DNA from: an uncultured Armatimonadota bacterium
Lineage (GTDB): Bacteria > Armatimonadota > Armatimonadia > Armatimonadales > Armatimonadaceae
Reading direction: 5' to 3'
DNA: 9,955 nt
Assembly: GCA_903924445.1 (NCBI GenBank)
Contig: CAIYBQ010000181.1
Span: 1 to 9,955, forward strand
Below, piece by piece: positions 1-5,949 of this stretch (position 1 is the first letter of the stretch; each line of letters begins with the position of its first letter). The notes beneath the pieces were generated by a model. It was not told where the DNA came from. It saw only the letters and a list, made by a program, of their open reading frames with translations, and did not search any database. The translations under genes were made by a program, and so were the position numbers.

Positions 1-774
1 GGATTTGATGGCTTTGACTTTGGGGCGCAGGGTGCATTGGATGCGATCAACGAGCTGGGTCTCGAGGGCGTTCGACAGCGTCTTGCCGAGCTGAATGTGG
101 TTCCGGCGGTCTTTGGCCTCGATGTCGAGTGGCGCGGCTCCGATGAAAAGTTCGAAGAGGGAATGACGGGCTTTGCGGAGCGTGTGGCGGCTGCGGTTGC
201 GGTTGGGAGTGATCGATGCTGCACGTGGATTCCTCCGGCAAGCGATGTCACCACCGATGCATGGATGGCTAGAACGATTGCACGTTTTCAGAAGATTATG
301 GCTGTCCTGAAAGTGCATGGTGTCCGGCTGGGTCTTGAGTTTGTTGGCCCACACCACTTGCGGGCCGGCGGTGCAAATGCGATGGGTCCGCAACCAACGG
401 TTTGGACATTGGAGCAAACCTTGGGGCTTATCGCTGCGATTGGCCCGGATGGTCTTGGCCTTTTGGTGGACAGCTATCATTTGGATACGACATCCACGGA
501 TGCCGATGCGTTGCTCCCCCTTGGGGATGCGTTGATTGTGCATGCGCATATCAATGATGCGGGGAGCGAGACGACGGCGGAGACGGCTCTCGATGGCAAC
601 CGGGTGCTTCCCGGCGCGGGGCGGCTGCCGCTGCAGCACTATGTGGATGTCCTTAAGGCGATTGGGTATAGCGGCTTTCTCTGCTGCGAAGTGCTTACAC
701 CAACGCCGCTTGGGCCGACGCCAACGGATGCAGCCAACAATATCCGGGAGAGTCTGCGTAAGCTTGGTGTTTAA
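1..774 (+). CDS. Sugar phosphate isomerase/epimerase (xylose isomerase-like TIM barrel), 5' end outside window
   Basis: The reading frame is open from base 1 to the TAA at 772-774, giving 257 visible residues. The TTG at 37 is most likely an internal leucine codon, because the residues before it (GFDGFDFG) look like the first strand and loop of this fold; the true start lies upstream, probably only a few tens of residues away. The protein fits the AP-endonuclease-2/xylose isomerase-like TIM barrel, whose members isomerise or epimerise sugars or inositols using a bound divalent metal. Candidate metal or catalytic residues, numbered from base 1, are Glu113 (LEFVGPHH), Asp157 and His160 (VDSYHLD), His183 and Asp186 (HINDA), and Glu230 (CCEVL). 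An arginine followed by PGAG (about 201-206) is also typical. The substrate cannot be read from the sequence. The permease gene follows 84 bases downstream on the same strand, so the two may be co-transcribed, with the permease importing a compound this enzyme or a partner handles. The family is fairly secure; the specific activity is not. Confidence 0.82.
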   Translation, partial: GFDGFDFGAQGALDAINELGLEGVRQRLAELNVVPAVFGLDVEWRGSDEKFEEGMTGFAERVAAAVAVGSDRCCTWIPPASDVTTDAWMARTIARFQKIMAVLKVHGVRLGLEFVGPHHLRAGGANAMGPQPTVWTLEQTLGLIAAIGPDGLGLLVDSYHLDTTSTDADALLPLGDALIVHAHINDAGSETTAETALDGNRVLPGAGRLPLQHYVDVLKAIGYSGFLCCEVLTPTPLGPTPTDAANNIRESLRKLGV

Positions 775-808
775 TGGCAGGCGGGTAGATGCTGAGTCGC
801 CCCCGAAT

Positions 809-837
809 TTGACATCTTCTGTTAAACTAATGCGAAT
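809..837 (+). promoter_or_regulatory. Possible promoter for the permease gene
   Basis: A perfect TTGACA -35 hexamer lies at 809-814 in the gap between the isomerase and permease genes. At 17-base spacing the -10 position (832-837) reads GCGAAT, which matches only the last three bases of TATAAT, so the -10 is weak. If real, it would let the permease be transcribed separately from the upstream gene. Confidence 0.25.
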
Positions 838-842
838 CTGAC

Positions 843-849
843 GAGGGAG
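843..849 (+). promoter_or_regulatory. Ribosome binding site of the permease gene
   Basis: GAGGGAG, a purine-rich Shine-Dalgarno match, ends 9 bases before the ATG at 859. It supports that start over any downstream methionine such as Met14. Confidence 0.7.
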
Positions 850-858
850 TCCTTCTGA

Positions 859-2151
859 ATGTCTAAAAATTTGCGAACGCGTGTGCTTCTTGGAGCCATG
901 ATGTTCTTCCAGTATGCTGCTTGGGGTGCCTGGGCCCCTGTTTTGGGTGCCACGCTAGGTAGCGAGACGGGCATTTTCAAGGCGCCTGGTGCCGCGATTG
1001 GCGCCATCTTTGGAATCCTGTGGCTGGCCTGTATTGTTGTCCCATTTGTGGGCGGCCAGCTGGTTGACCGTAAGGTCCCTGGCCAGATCTTTATGGGTGT
1101 GGCAGGCATTGTGTGTGCGGGTTCTGCATACGTGATGTCCAGTCAGACTCAGGTCGGAGACATGATTGGTGGCTTGATTCCTGTCAGTGGCCTCGGTCTC
1201 TGGCTGGTCGTCTGGTCCATCGCTTTTGCTCCGACAATTGGTATCGGAAACTCCATCACCCTGCATCACCTCAGCCAAGAAGAAGGCTCAACCGAAGCAG
1301 AGCGCGAAAAGGCTTTCTCTATCATCCGCACGATGGGTACCATCGGCTGGGTTGTCGTTGCATTCGCAGTGATGTGGGCCAAGGAAAACCTGAAGTCCAT
1401 CCCTGTTTCCGAAATGACCATTTCGACAGGTGCTGCTGTCCTCTGGGCAATCGCATCCTTCCTCGTGCCGCACACGCCTCCTAAGACCGATGCACCAGAT
1501 CCATGGGCATTCATGAAGGCATTCGAGCTCTTCAAGAAGGTTCCTGGCTTCACAGCGTTTATCCTGATCTCGCTGGTTGCATCCGCAGAATTCCAGTTCT
1601 TCTACACCCTCTCTGGCCAGTTCCTTGGCAGCCTCGGTGTACCTGAGTCACAGATTGCCCCTTACAAGGCAACGAGTCAGATTGCGGAAGTCATCTCACT
1701 AGCCGTGTTGCTTCCGATTGCGATTCGCAAGTTCGGGATGCGTACAACCCTTGTAATTGGAACCCTTGCCTGGGCGCTGCGCTACTTCATCTTTGCGACG
1801 AAGCTCGTAACCCCCGTCGTGTTGTCCCTCTCCCTCCACGGAGTCGGCTTCGCATTCGTCTTCGTCACCAGCTACTTCTACATCGACCGTGTAGCACCAA
1901 AGGACATCCGTGGTTCCGCACAATCGATGTTTACACTGGTAACGCTTGGTGTTGGAAACTACCTCGGCTCAATTCTCTCTGGAAAGCTGCAGGATGGCTT
2001 CACCACCGTCGTAAATGGTGCAAATGTTGTCAACTGGCCGATGATCTTCATCGTCCCAGCGGTCCTTACACTCCTGTCTGCAATCGGCTTCCAGCTGTTC
2101 TTCAAGGAGCCAAAGATCACGGAAGGTGAGGAAATCAAGCTCGCTCACTAA
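859..2151 (+). CDS. MFS permease, nucleoside:H+ symporter (NHS) family-like
   Basis: This is a 430-residue, strongly hydrophobic inner-membrane protein with about twelve predicted membrane helices, including segments near 8-30, 44-64, 76-95, 105-128, 159-174, 186-204, 229-250, 271-290, 296-313, 318-342, 357-374 and 393-415. Loop 2-3 carries a motif-A-like GGQLVDRK (65-72). NSITLHHL (131-138) and the run IRTMGTIGW (156-164) resemble the signature segments of NupG/XapB-type nucleoside:proton symporters. The loop between halves (about 205-228) is hydrophilic. The ATG start has a good SD. Length and topology match the family. Relatives of this group are often annotated simply as MFS transporter, and the substrate could be a nucleoside or another small polar compound. 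Its neighbour, a sugar isomerase-like enzyme, suggests use of the sugar moiety, which is inference only. A strong intrinsic terminator follows, so it ends its transcription unit. Confidence 0.85.
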   Translation: MSKNLRTRVLLGAMMFFQYAAWGAWAPVLGATLGSETGIFKAPGAAIGAIFGILWLACIVVPFVGGQLVDRKVPGQIFMGVAGIVCAGSAYVMSSQTQVGDMIGGLIPVSGLGLWLVVWSIAFAPTIGIGNSITLHHLSQEEGSTEAEREKAFSIIRTMGTIGWVVVAFAVMWAKENLKSIPVSEMTISTGAAVLWAIASFLVPHTPPKTDAPDPWAFMKAFELFKKVPGFTAFILISLVASAEFQFFYTLSGQFLGSLGVPESQIAPYKATSQIAEVISLAVLLPIAIRKFGMRTTLVIGTLAWALRYFIFATKLVTPVVLSLSLHGVGFAFVFVTSYFYIDRVAPKDIRGSAQSMFTLVTLGVGNYLGSILSGKLQDGFTTVVNGANVVNWPMIFIVPAVLTLLSAIGFQLFFKEPKITEGEEIKLAH

Positions 2152-2182
2152 GCGGCTTGTATCCACGCTACAGCGTATTCTG

Positions 2183-2214
2183 ACACCCCGATGGCTTTCA
2201 TCGGGGTGTTTTTT
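2183..2214 (+). terminator. Intrinsic (rho-independent) terminator after the permease gene
   Basis: Bases 2183-2193 pair perfectly with 2199-2209, an 11-bp GC-rich stem built on ACACCCCGATG, with a 5-base loop (2194-2198). A run of six T (2209-2214) follows directly. It lies 32 bases after the permease stop and only 17 bases before the mutY start, so mutY is probably not expressed by read-through and its promoter must overlap or closely follow this hairpin. Confidence 0.93.
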
Positions 2215-2231
2215 ATGCCACACTGTTTGCC

Positions 2232-3323
2232 GTGACTCCCACATCCAAGCAAGCCCTCCTGAACTGGTTTGATGTCCATCAACGCGAAATGCCCTGGCGG
2301 TTGACCAAGGACCCGTATGCAATTTGGGTTTCGGAAATGATGCTGCAGCAGACGCAGGTTGTGACGGCAACACCTTACTGGCAGCGGTGGATGGAGCGGT
2401 TTCCAACAGTAGCATCACTTGCGGATGCTCCCCTTGATGATGTCCTGATGCACTGGCAGGGTCTTGGGTACTACGCGCGGGCCAGGAATATGCACAAGGC
2501 AGCATCGGTTGTCCTTAGCGATCACGCTGGAGTGTTTCCGACATCCTACGATGACCTCCTGGCTCTTCCAGGTGTAGGTCCATACACAGCAGCCGCAGTT
2601 TCATCGATTAGCTCGAATGCCCATCGTGCCGTCGTCGATGCCAACGTCATCAGGGTTCTATGTCGCCATGAAGGGATTGAGGACAATCCGAAACTGCCTG
2701 CGGTACAAGTGCGGTTACAAACCATCGCGGATGCCAATCTGGACGAAGCGAGGCCAGGGGATTTCAATCAGGCGATGATGGAGCTCGGAGCGACGTTGTG
2801 TACCCCGAAGAGCCCATTTTGTGACCGCTGTCCGATTGGGGATGACTGCATCGCGAAGAAGACCAGGATGCCTGAGCGGTATCCATTGCCGGTAGAGAAG
2901 CCAAAGGCGATTCGGCGCACGGATGTCCTGATTATCGCGCTATGCGATGGCATGACGTACACCCATCAGCTCCCGCAGGATGGCTTGTGGGGCGGACTGT
3001 ATAGCTTCCCGCGAATATCTGTGATGGATGGAGAGTCCGTGATCGAAACTGTCACCAGACTAGCGATCGACATCCTCGGCGGTGAGAATCATCAACCTGT
3101 CGAGCTAGGACGCATTCGCCACGCGGTCACGATTTATAACGTCGAGCTCATTGCTTACATCGTCAATGTGACCGAGTTTGCAGCTGACCATCACAATTGG
3201 AGAAGCCTCTCGGAGATTGACACATTTCCGATGCCAAACCCGCAAGCAAAGCTCTGGGCACAGCATAAACATGAGCTGCTCAGTGGCAGGCTGCCGGTTT
3301 CACAACCGGCATTGGACCTATAG
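2232..3323 (+). CDS. mutY: A/G-specific adenine DNA glycosylase MutY
   Basis: MutY excises adenine mispaired with 8-oxoguanine and so prevents G-to-T mutations. The 363-residue length is normal. The N-terminal helix-hairpin-helix domain has the catalytic Glu35 (SEMMLQQT), the hairpin LPGVGPYTA (112-120) with Tyr118, and the catalytic Asp136 (VDANV, where the usual glycine is alanine). The iron-sulfur cluster ligands are Cys190, Cys197, Cys200 and Cys206, spaced C-x6-C-x2-C-x5-C exactly as expected. The C-terminal NUDIX-like domain (about 228-350) has GLWGGLYSFP (251-260). The 8-oxoguanine-reading loop, normally Phe-Ser-His, appears as Val-Thr-Ile (299-301). The start is GTG at 2232: the in-frame stop TGA at 2181 is upstream, no ATG lies between, and the next Met (20) would cut into the conserved PWR region. 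No SD is visible, so the mRNA may be leaderless or very short-leadered. The gene converges on the 109-residue gene, 8 bases beyond its stop. Confidence 0.96.
   Translation: MTPTSKQALLNWFDVHQREMPWRLTKDPYAIWVSEMMLQQTQVVTATPYWQRWMERFPTVASLADAPLDDVLMHWQGLGYYARARNMHKAASVVLSDHAGVFPTSYDDLLALPGVGPYTAAAVSSISSNAHRAVVDANVIRVLCRHEGIEDNPKLPAVQVRLQTIADANLDEARPGDFNQAMMELGATLCTPKSPFCDRCPIGDDCIAKKTRMPERYPLPVEKPKAIRRTDVLIIALCDGMTYTHQLPQDGLWGGLYSFPRISVMDGESVIETVTRLAIDILGGENHQPVELGRIRHAVTIYNVELIAYIVNVTEFAADHHNWRSLSEIDTFPMPNPQAKLWAQHKHELLSGRLPVSQPALDL
3292..3311. other. Hairpin between convergent genes, possible weak bidirectional terminator
   Basis: TGCCGGTT (3292-3299) pairs perfectly with AACCGGCA (3304-3311) around a 4-base loop. 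It covers the last codons of mutY and lies about 20 bases beyond the stop of the convergent minus-strand gene, where transcription from both sides should end. Neither strand has a T-run after it, so it is not a classical intrinsic terminator and might be chance or an mRNA 3'-end stabiliser. Confidence 0.35.
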
Positions 3324-3331
3324 CCGGGGCA

Positions 3332-3661
3332 CTATTTGCGTTTGCGTGAAGTCATCATTGGCTTCAACGTACGGGTAGCCATGAACTGCTCCTTGTCATA
3401 CGCATCCAGCCAGTTTTCCACCCAGCCCACGCCGACATCTTCGATGACCTTTTGGACGCACAAGTACTGCTTGGCTTCATCGACAGTGATTTCATTTTCT
3501 TCGGCCACAGTCGCAGCCATTTTAGCCATCACAGCCTGAGTAGTTTCAGTTTGCGTACTCATCCAGGCATCCCAGTGCTTGATGGTCTCTTCCGGGGTCA
3601 TATACAGTCTGGCGAATCGCTCCAGCGCTGTTTCATCGGCATCGAATTCAGTTGCATCCAT
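3332..3661 (-). CDS. Hypothetical protein, 109 residues, helical
   Basis: I do not recognise this family. The protein is predicted almost entirely helical, acidic in its N-terminal half (MDATEFDADETALERF), rich in Thr and Ala in the middle (about 36-55), with several tryptophans (30, 33, 80, 84) and a basic end (SRKRK). There is no signal peptide or membrane segment, and it is probably cytoplasmic. It is the last gene of the minus-strand hpt cluster, starting 21 bases after the preceding gene. There is no SD before the ATG. Instead a -10-like TACAAT sits 6 bases upstream, so it might also have its own leaderless transcript. It reads toward mutY without overlap. I favour it as a real gene because it fills the space exactly between mutY and the next gene in the same orientation as the cluster. 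Confidence 0.7.
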   Translation of the reverse strand: MDATEFDADETALERFARLYMTPEETIKHWDAWMSTQTETTQAVMAKMAATVAEENEITVDEAKQYLCVQKVIEDVGVGWVENWLDAYDKEQFMATRTLKPMMTSRKRK

Positions 3662-3667
3662 AATGCA

Positions 3668-3673
3668 ATTGTA
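3668..3673 (-). promoter_or_regulatory. Possible -10 element for a leaderless transcript
   Basis: Read on the minus strand, TACAAT (five of six to TATAAT) lies 6 bases before the ATG at 3661, which would put the transcription start at or next to the A of the start codon. No convincing -35 is visible. Leaderless genes with this geometry are known in several bacterial phyla; that it applies here is inference. Confidence 0.3.
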
Positions 3674-3682
3674 CGGTGGGAA

Positions 3683-4063
3683 TTAGAAAACGGATGCGGA
3701 TTTTAAGGCAAGTATTGCGATACCGACGAGGAGGAGTATTGCAATCAGTATCAAGCGTGCTGGCCAGTTCGATTTCAGATTGCCTTTATAGGCGCTGACA
3801 AACTTATACATCGCGGCATCCGCGGCGCGATTGATCTTGTCATCCGAGTTGGCTTCCAGCTCAACCTTGATACTCCCGGGCTTTCGACCGGGCTTCCAAG
3901 TGATGATGACTCTTGCCACCCAGCCCTCGATTGGGATGGTTCCCGTCAGGCGACCAGAGACGTCAAAACTCTGCACTTTACCGATACGTTGCAGGGTGTG
4001 TCTACAACGTTCGGCGACAGCAGATTCTTCGCCAGTCGTAGAAAAATCGAGGTAACGGCTCAT
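3683..4063 (-). CDS. Hypothetical tail-anchored membrane protein, 126 residues
   Basis: I recognise no family. Residues 1-97 are soluble and look like a small mixed alpha/beta domain: a helix (about 13-27, with Cys20), strands near 30-42 and 47-56 (WVARVIITW), a proline/glycine turn, a strand (IKVELEA, 65-71), then a helix (75-95) ending in lysines. A single strongly hydrophobic stretch (about 101-120, ending LLVGIAILAL) lies just before the C-terminus with only a few residues after it. That is a tail-anchor layout, with the globular part most likely in the cytoplasm. No signal peptide is seen. The start ATG lies 13 bases beyond the maf stop and has no SD, so translation probably depends on coupling to maf. 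The membrane segment is seen directly; the function is unknown. Confidence 0.75.
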   Translation of the reverse strand: MSRYLDFSTTGEESAVAERCRHTLQRIGKVQSFDVSGRLTGTIPIEGWVARVIITWKPGRKPGSIKVELEANSDDKINRAADAAMYKFVSAYKGNLKSNWPARLILIAILLLVGIAILALKSASVF

Positions 4064-4076
4064 TTACAGGGTCAGA

Positions 4077-4682
4077 TTATTCCGCGCTCGGCAATTCGGC
4101 AAACATAGATATATTCCAGTTGGATAATAATCGTCGTAATGAAACCAAAGGAAGCCCGATGACATTGCTTGGATCGCCATCAATGGATACCACAAATGCC
4201 ATCGCCTGGTCTTGCATCCCGTAGCCACCTGCTTTATCAAAAGGCGAACCCGTCGCAACATAGGCCTTGAGCTGGTCTTCTGGAATATCAGCAAAGGTCA
4301 CGCGCGTCGTCGTGATTTCTGAGCAAACACGGTGCGGAACAACGGTTGAATCAACCAGAACGATTGCGGAGTGAACAGAGTGTGTACGCCCAGAAAGCTG
4401 CTTCAGCATGGCGATTGCCGCTTCTGTATTCTCGGGCTTACCAAGTATATGTCCACCGGGGCAAACGACATCGGTGTCGACACCAATCACGATTCCTTGG
4501 TATTGGTCGGCTACAGCAGCTGCTTTTCCCATTGCAGCGGCTTCCACATAGACAATCGGGTCCTTGATGTGTGCCAAACTGGCTTCATCAAAGTTGCTGA
4601 CAACAACCTTGGGATTGATGCCCAGATAGCGGATGAGTTCATGACGGCGTGGGCTGGCGGACGCAAGATAAATCACAGGCAT
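4077..4682 (-). CDS. maf: Maf-family nucleoside triphosphate pyrophosphatase
   Basis: The 201-residue length is typical. Maf proteins split nucleoside triphosphates to monophosphate and pyrophosphate in the cytoplasm. Different subfamilies prefer dTTP/UTP, m7GTP or other modified nucleotides, and some affect septum formation. The hallmark motifs are present in order: LASASPRR (6-13), catalytic-base Asp69 in GVDTDVV, LGKP (80-83), SGRTH (97-101), SPFDKAGGYG (146-155) and NVIGLPL (173-179). The stretch from Asp69 to LGKP looks one residue longer than in familiar Maf proteins. I cannot decide the substrate subfamily. The start codon shares one base with the stop of the upstream 145-residue gene (TAATG), and there is no SD of its own, so it is almost certainly translated by coupling. 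Its place behind hpt suggests a nucleotide-housekeeping operon. Confidence 0.94.
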   Translation of the reverse strand: MPVIYLASASPRRHELIRYLGINPKVVVSNFDEASLAHIKDPIVYVEAAAMGKAAAVADQYQGIVIGVDTDVVCPGGHILGKPENTEAAIAMLKQLSGRTHSVHSAIVLVDSTVVPHRVCSEITTTRVTFADIPEDQLKAYVATGSPFDKAGGYGMQDQAMAFVVSIDGDPSNVIGLPLVSLRRLLSNWNISMFAELPSAE

Positions 4683-5119
4683 TAGTCTGAGCTGTCTAAT
4701 GCTGTTTCGGGAGAATCCGGTTTGTTGGAAGAATCGGAATCATCGGTGTCGACAGCAGCATGTTCACGCTCAAGCTCCATCACCCGTTGTTCAAGGGCGG
4801 TCATTTTGTCATCCGATGGATCTTCTGTCCGCGCGGCAGCAGAGAAGACATCGGCGACGGTTGGACGCTGACGAATCAGGTTTAGGATTCGGTCACGGAT
4901 AGGCCTGCCCCTCTCCTCAAGGCTGTCAACAAACTGTGGCGCATCTGCCAACGCATGGCGTATTCGGTTGTCCAAGTCGCCCGCGACTTGCTCTAGTTTT
5001 TCTATCGCAACAACCCCTGCTCCAAGGGTTACATCGGCGATGCGCTCAGCACTGGGCGGCCGTAATCCGCCAGGCTGTACATCCCCACCATCCGGCTGGT
5101 CTTGATTATCGCTTGACAT
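4682..5119 (-). CDS. Hypothetical helical protein with acidic Ser/Asp tail, 145 residues
   Basis: I recognise no family. Residues 1-22 are polar, glycine/proline/aspartate-rich and probably disordered. Residues 23-85 form one or two long amphipathic helices (ADVTLGAGVVAIEKLEQV, then SLEERGRPIRDRILNLI). Residues 106-122 look like a short coiled coil (TALEQRVMELEREH), and 123-145 are a low-complexity Ser/Asp tail. The arrangement is vaguely like phasin-type or other surface-coating helical proteins, but I see no diagnostic motif and do not claim that function. There is no signal peptide or full membrane segment. The start is well supported by an SD overlapping the hpt stop. The gene ends by overlapping maf by one base, so it is part of the hpt-maf transcript. 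Confidence 0.75.
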   Translation of the reverse strand: MSSDNQDQPDGGDVQPGGLRPPSAERIADVTLGAGVVAIEKLEQVAGDLDNRIRHALADAPQFVDSLEERGRPIRDRILNLIRQRPTVADVFSAAARTEDPSDDKMTALEQRVMELEREHAAVDTDDSDSSNKPDSPETALDSSD

Positions 5120-5127
5120 ACCGCATT

Positions 5128-5133
5128 CTCCCT
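5128..5133 (-). promoter_or_regulatory. Ribosome binding site of the 145-residue gene
   Basis: Minus-strand AGGGAG lies 8 bases before the ATG at 5119 and overlaps the TAG stop of hpt. It fixes the start and suggests that ribosomes finishing hpt can reinitiate on the next gene. Confidence 0.65.
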
Positions 5134-5683
5134 ATTCGGCCGGCGCATACACATCGCGCTTCAGTACACCTATATACGGGAGATTCCTGTACTGTTGGTT
5201 CCAGTCAAGGCCATAGCCGACAACAAAATAATCGGAAATAGTAAAGCCAACATAGTTGGCATCCACTTTGCCTTCACGCCGAGCTGGCTTATCGAGCATC
5301 GTGACGACCCGAAGACTCGCTGGCGCGCGCTGCCGCAGGTTGCGGAGGACGTAGGAGAGGGTCAGTCCTGTATCGATGACATCTTCGACGACGATGACGT
5401 GGCGCCCTTCGATGGACTCATCAAGGTCTTTGGTAAGGCGTGCTTCACCGCTCGACTGTGTTCCGCAATAGCTAGAAACCCCGAGGAGGTCGACGGTAAG
5501 CGGGAGGTCAATATGACGCATCAGGTCAGCAAGGAACGGAATCGATCCTTTGACGATGGTTACGAGGTGTGGCTGGCGACCTTGGTAGTCACGGGTGATT
5601 TCCGCGCCAAGCTCTGTAACCCGTGCGTTAATTTCATCTGCGGTGAACAGAACGCTCTCGATATCGTGATCCATGAAACCCAT
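5132..5683 (-). CDS. hpt: Hypoxanthine phosphoribosyltransferase
   Basis: This cytoplasmic enzyme joins hypoxanthine (and often guanine) to PRPP to give IMP or GMP in purine salvage. The 183-residue length is normal. Visible features are VKGS (44-47) of the pyrophosphate loop, SSY (70-72) opening the flexible active-site loop, and the PRPP-binding signature VVEDVIDTGLT (98-108) with the Glu100/Asp101 pair. Further along come DKPARR (131-136), with Lys132 expected to contact the purine, and the C-terminal DYFVVGYGLDWNQ segment (151-163) with Asp160. The start at 5683 has a G-run (5691-5695 on the complement) at suitable distance; Met4 is an alternative start. It is the first gene of the minus-strand cluster and diverges from ligA. 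In some bacteria hpt sits with tilS and ftsH; here it does not. Confidence 0.96.
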   Translation of the reverse strand: MGFMDHDIESVLFTADEINARVTELGAEITRDYQGRQPHLVTIVKGSIPFLADLMRHIDLPLTVDLLGVSSYCGTQSSGEARLTKDLDESIEGRHVIVVEDVIDTGLTLSYVLRNLRQRAPASLRVVTMLDKPARREGKVDANYVGFTISDYFVVGYGLDWNQQYRNLPYIGVLKRDVYAPAE

Positions 5684-5744
5684 CTCGTTACCCCCGAGTC
5701 AATATCCCGGATGAACCTGGAAGTGTGACGCGAAATTCGTATTC

Positions 5745-5750
5745 GTTATA
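5745..5750 (-). promoter_or_regulatory. Possible -10 element for the hpt cluster
   Basis: TATAAC on the minus strand matches TATAAT at five of six positions and would give an untranslated leader of roughly 55 bases before hpt. It lies inside the small inverted repeat at 5738-5752. No good -35 hexamer is seen at 16-18 bases, so this is weak. Confidence 0.3.
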
Positions 5751-5943
5751 CGTCATTTACAGCGATGGCTTGAGTGCGTGACGTTTATGTAATGGACCAT
5801 CAAAAAAATCTAGAGACATTTTGTAGTAATCGAAGGTTTTCATACGATTAATATGTGTGGTCAGGATTTATCGGAGCAAAGCGCATGTCTGGGCTGTGAT
5901 GCCGCTCTCTGATACTCGCCTGTGAATCGCTAGTAGAATGGAT

Positions 5944-5949
5944 AAGGAG
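5944..5949 (+). promoter_or_regulatory. Ribosome binding site of ligA
   Basis: AAGGAG, a near-perfect Shine-Dalgarno sequence, ends 8 bases before the ATG at 5958 and fixes the ligA start. Confidence 0.85.

Noticed and set aside
37..39. TTG as the start of the sugar isomerase gene
   Set aside because: The frame continues upstream to the window edge with residues fitting the first strand of the barrel, so this is likely an internal leucine.
495..560. Repeated GGATGC/GATGC words in this gene and elsewhere as possible DNA uptake or repeat elements
   Set aside because: They encode Asp-Ala in frame within conserved proteins and show no regular spacing, so codon use explains them.
1969..2505. Minus-strand open frame of 178 codons across the permease end and mutY start
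   Set aside because: It runs antisense through the terminator and two well-supported genes, and its translation has no recognisable domain.
5195..5728. Plus-strand open frame of 177 codons opposite hpt
   Set aside because: Hpt motifs on the other strand are unambiguous; the frame is a by-product of hpt codon use and has no family features or SD.
5934..5939. TAGAAT as the ligA -10 element
   Set aside because: A start about 7 bases downstream would fall inside the SD at 5944-5949, and there is no -35 at a usable distance.
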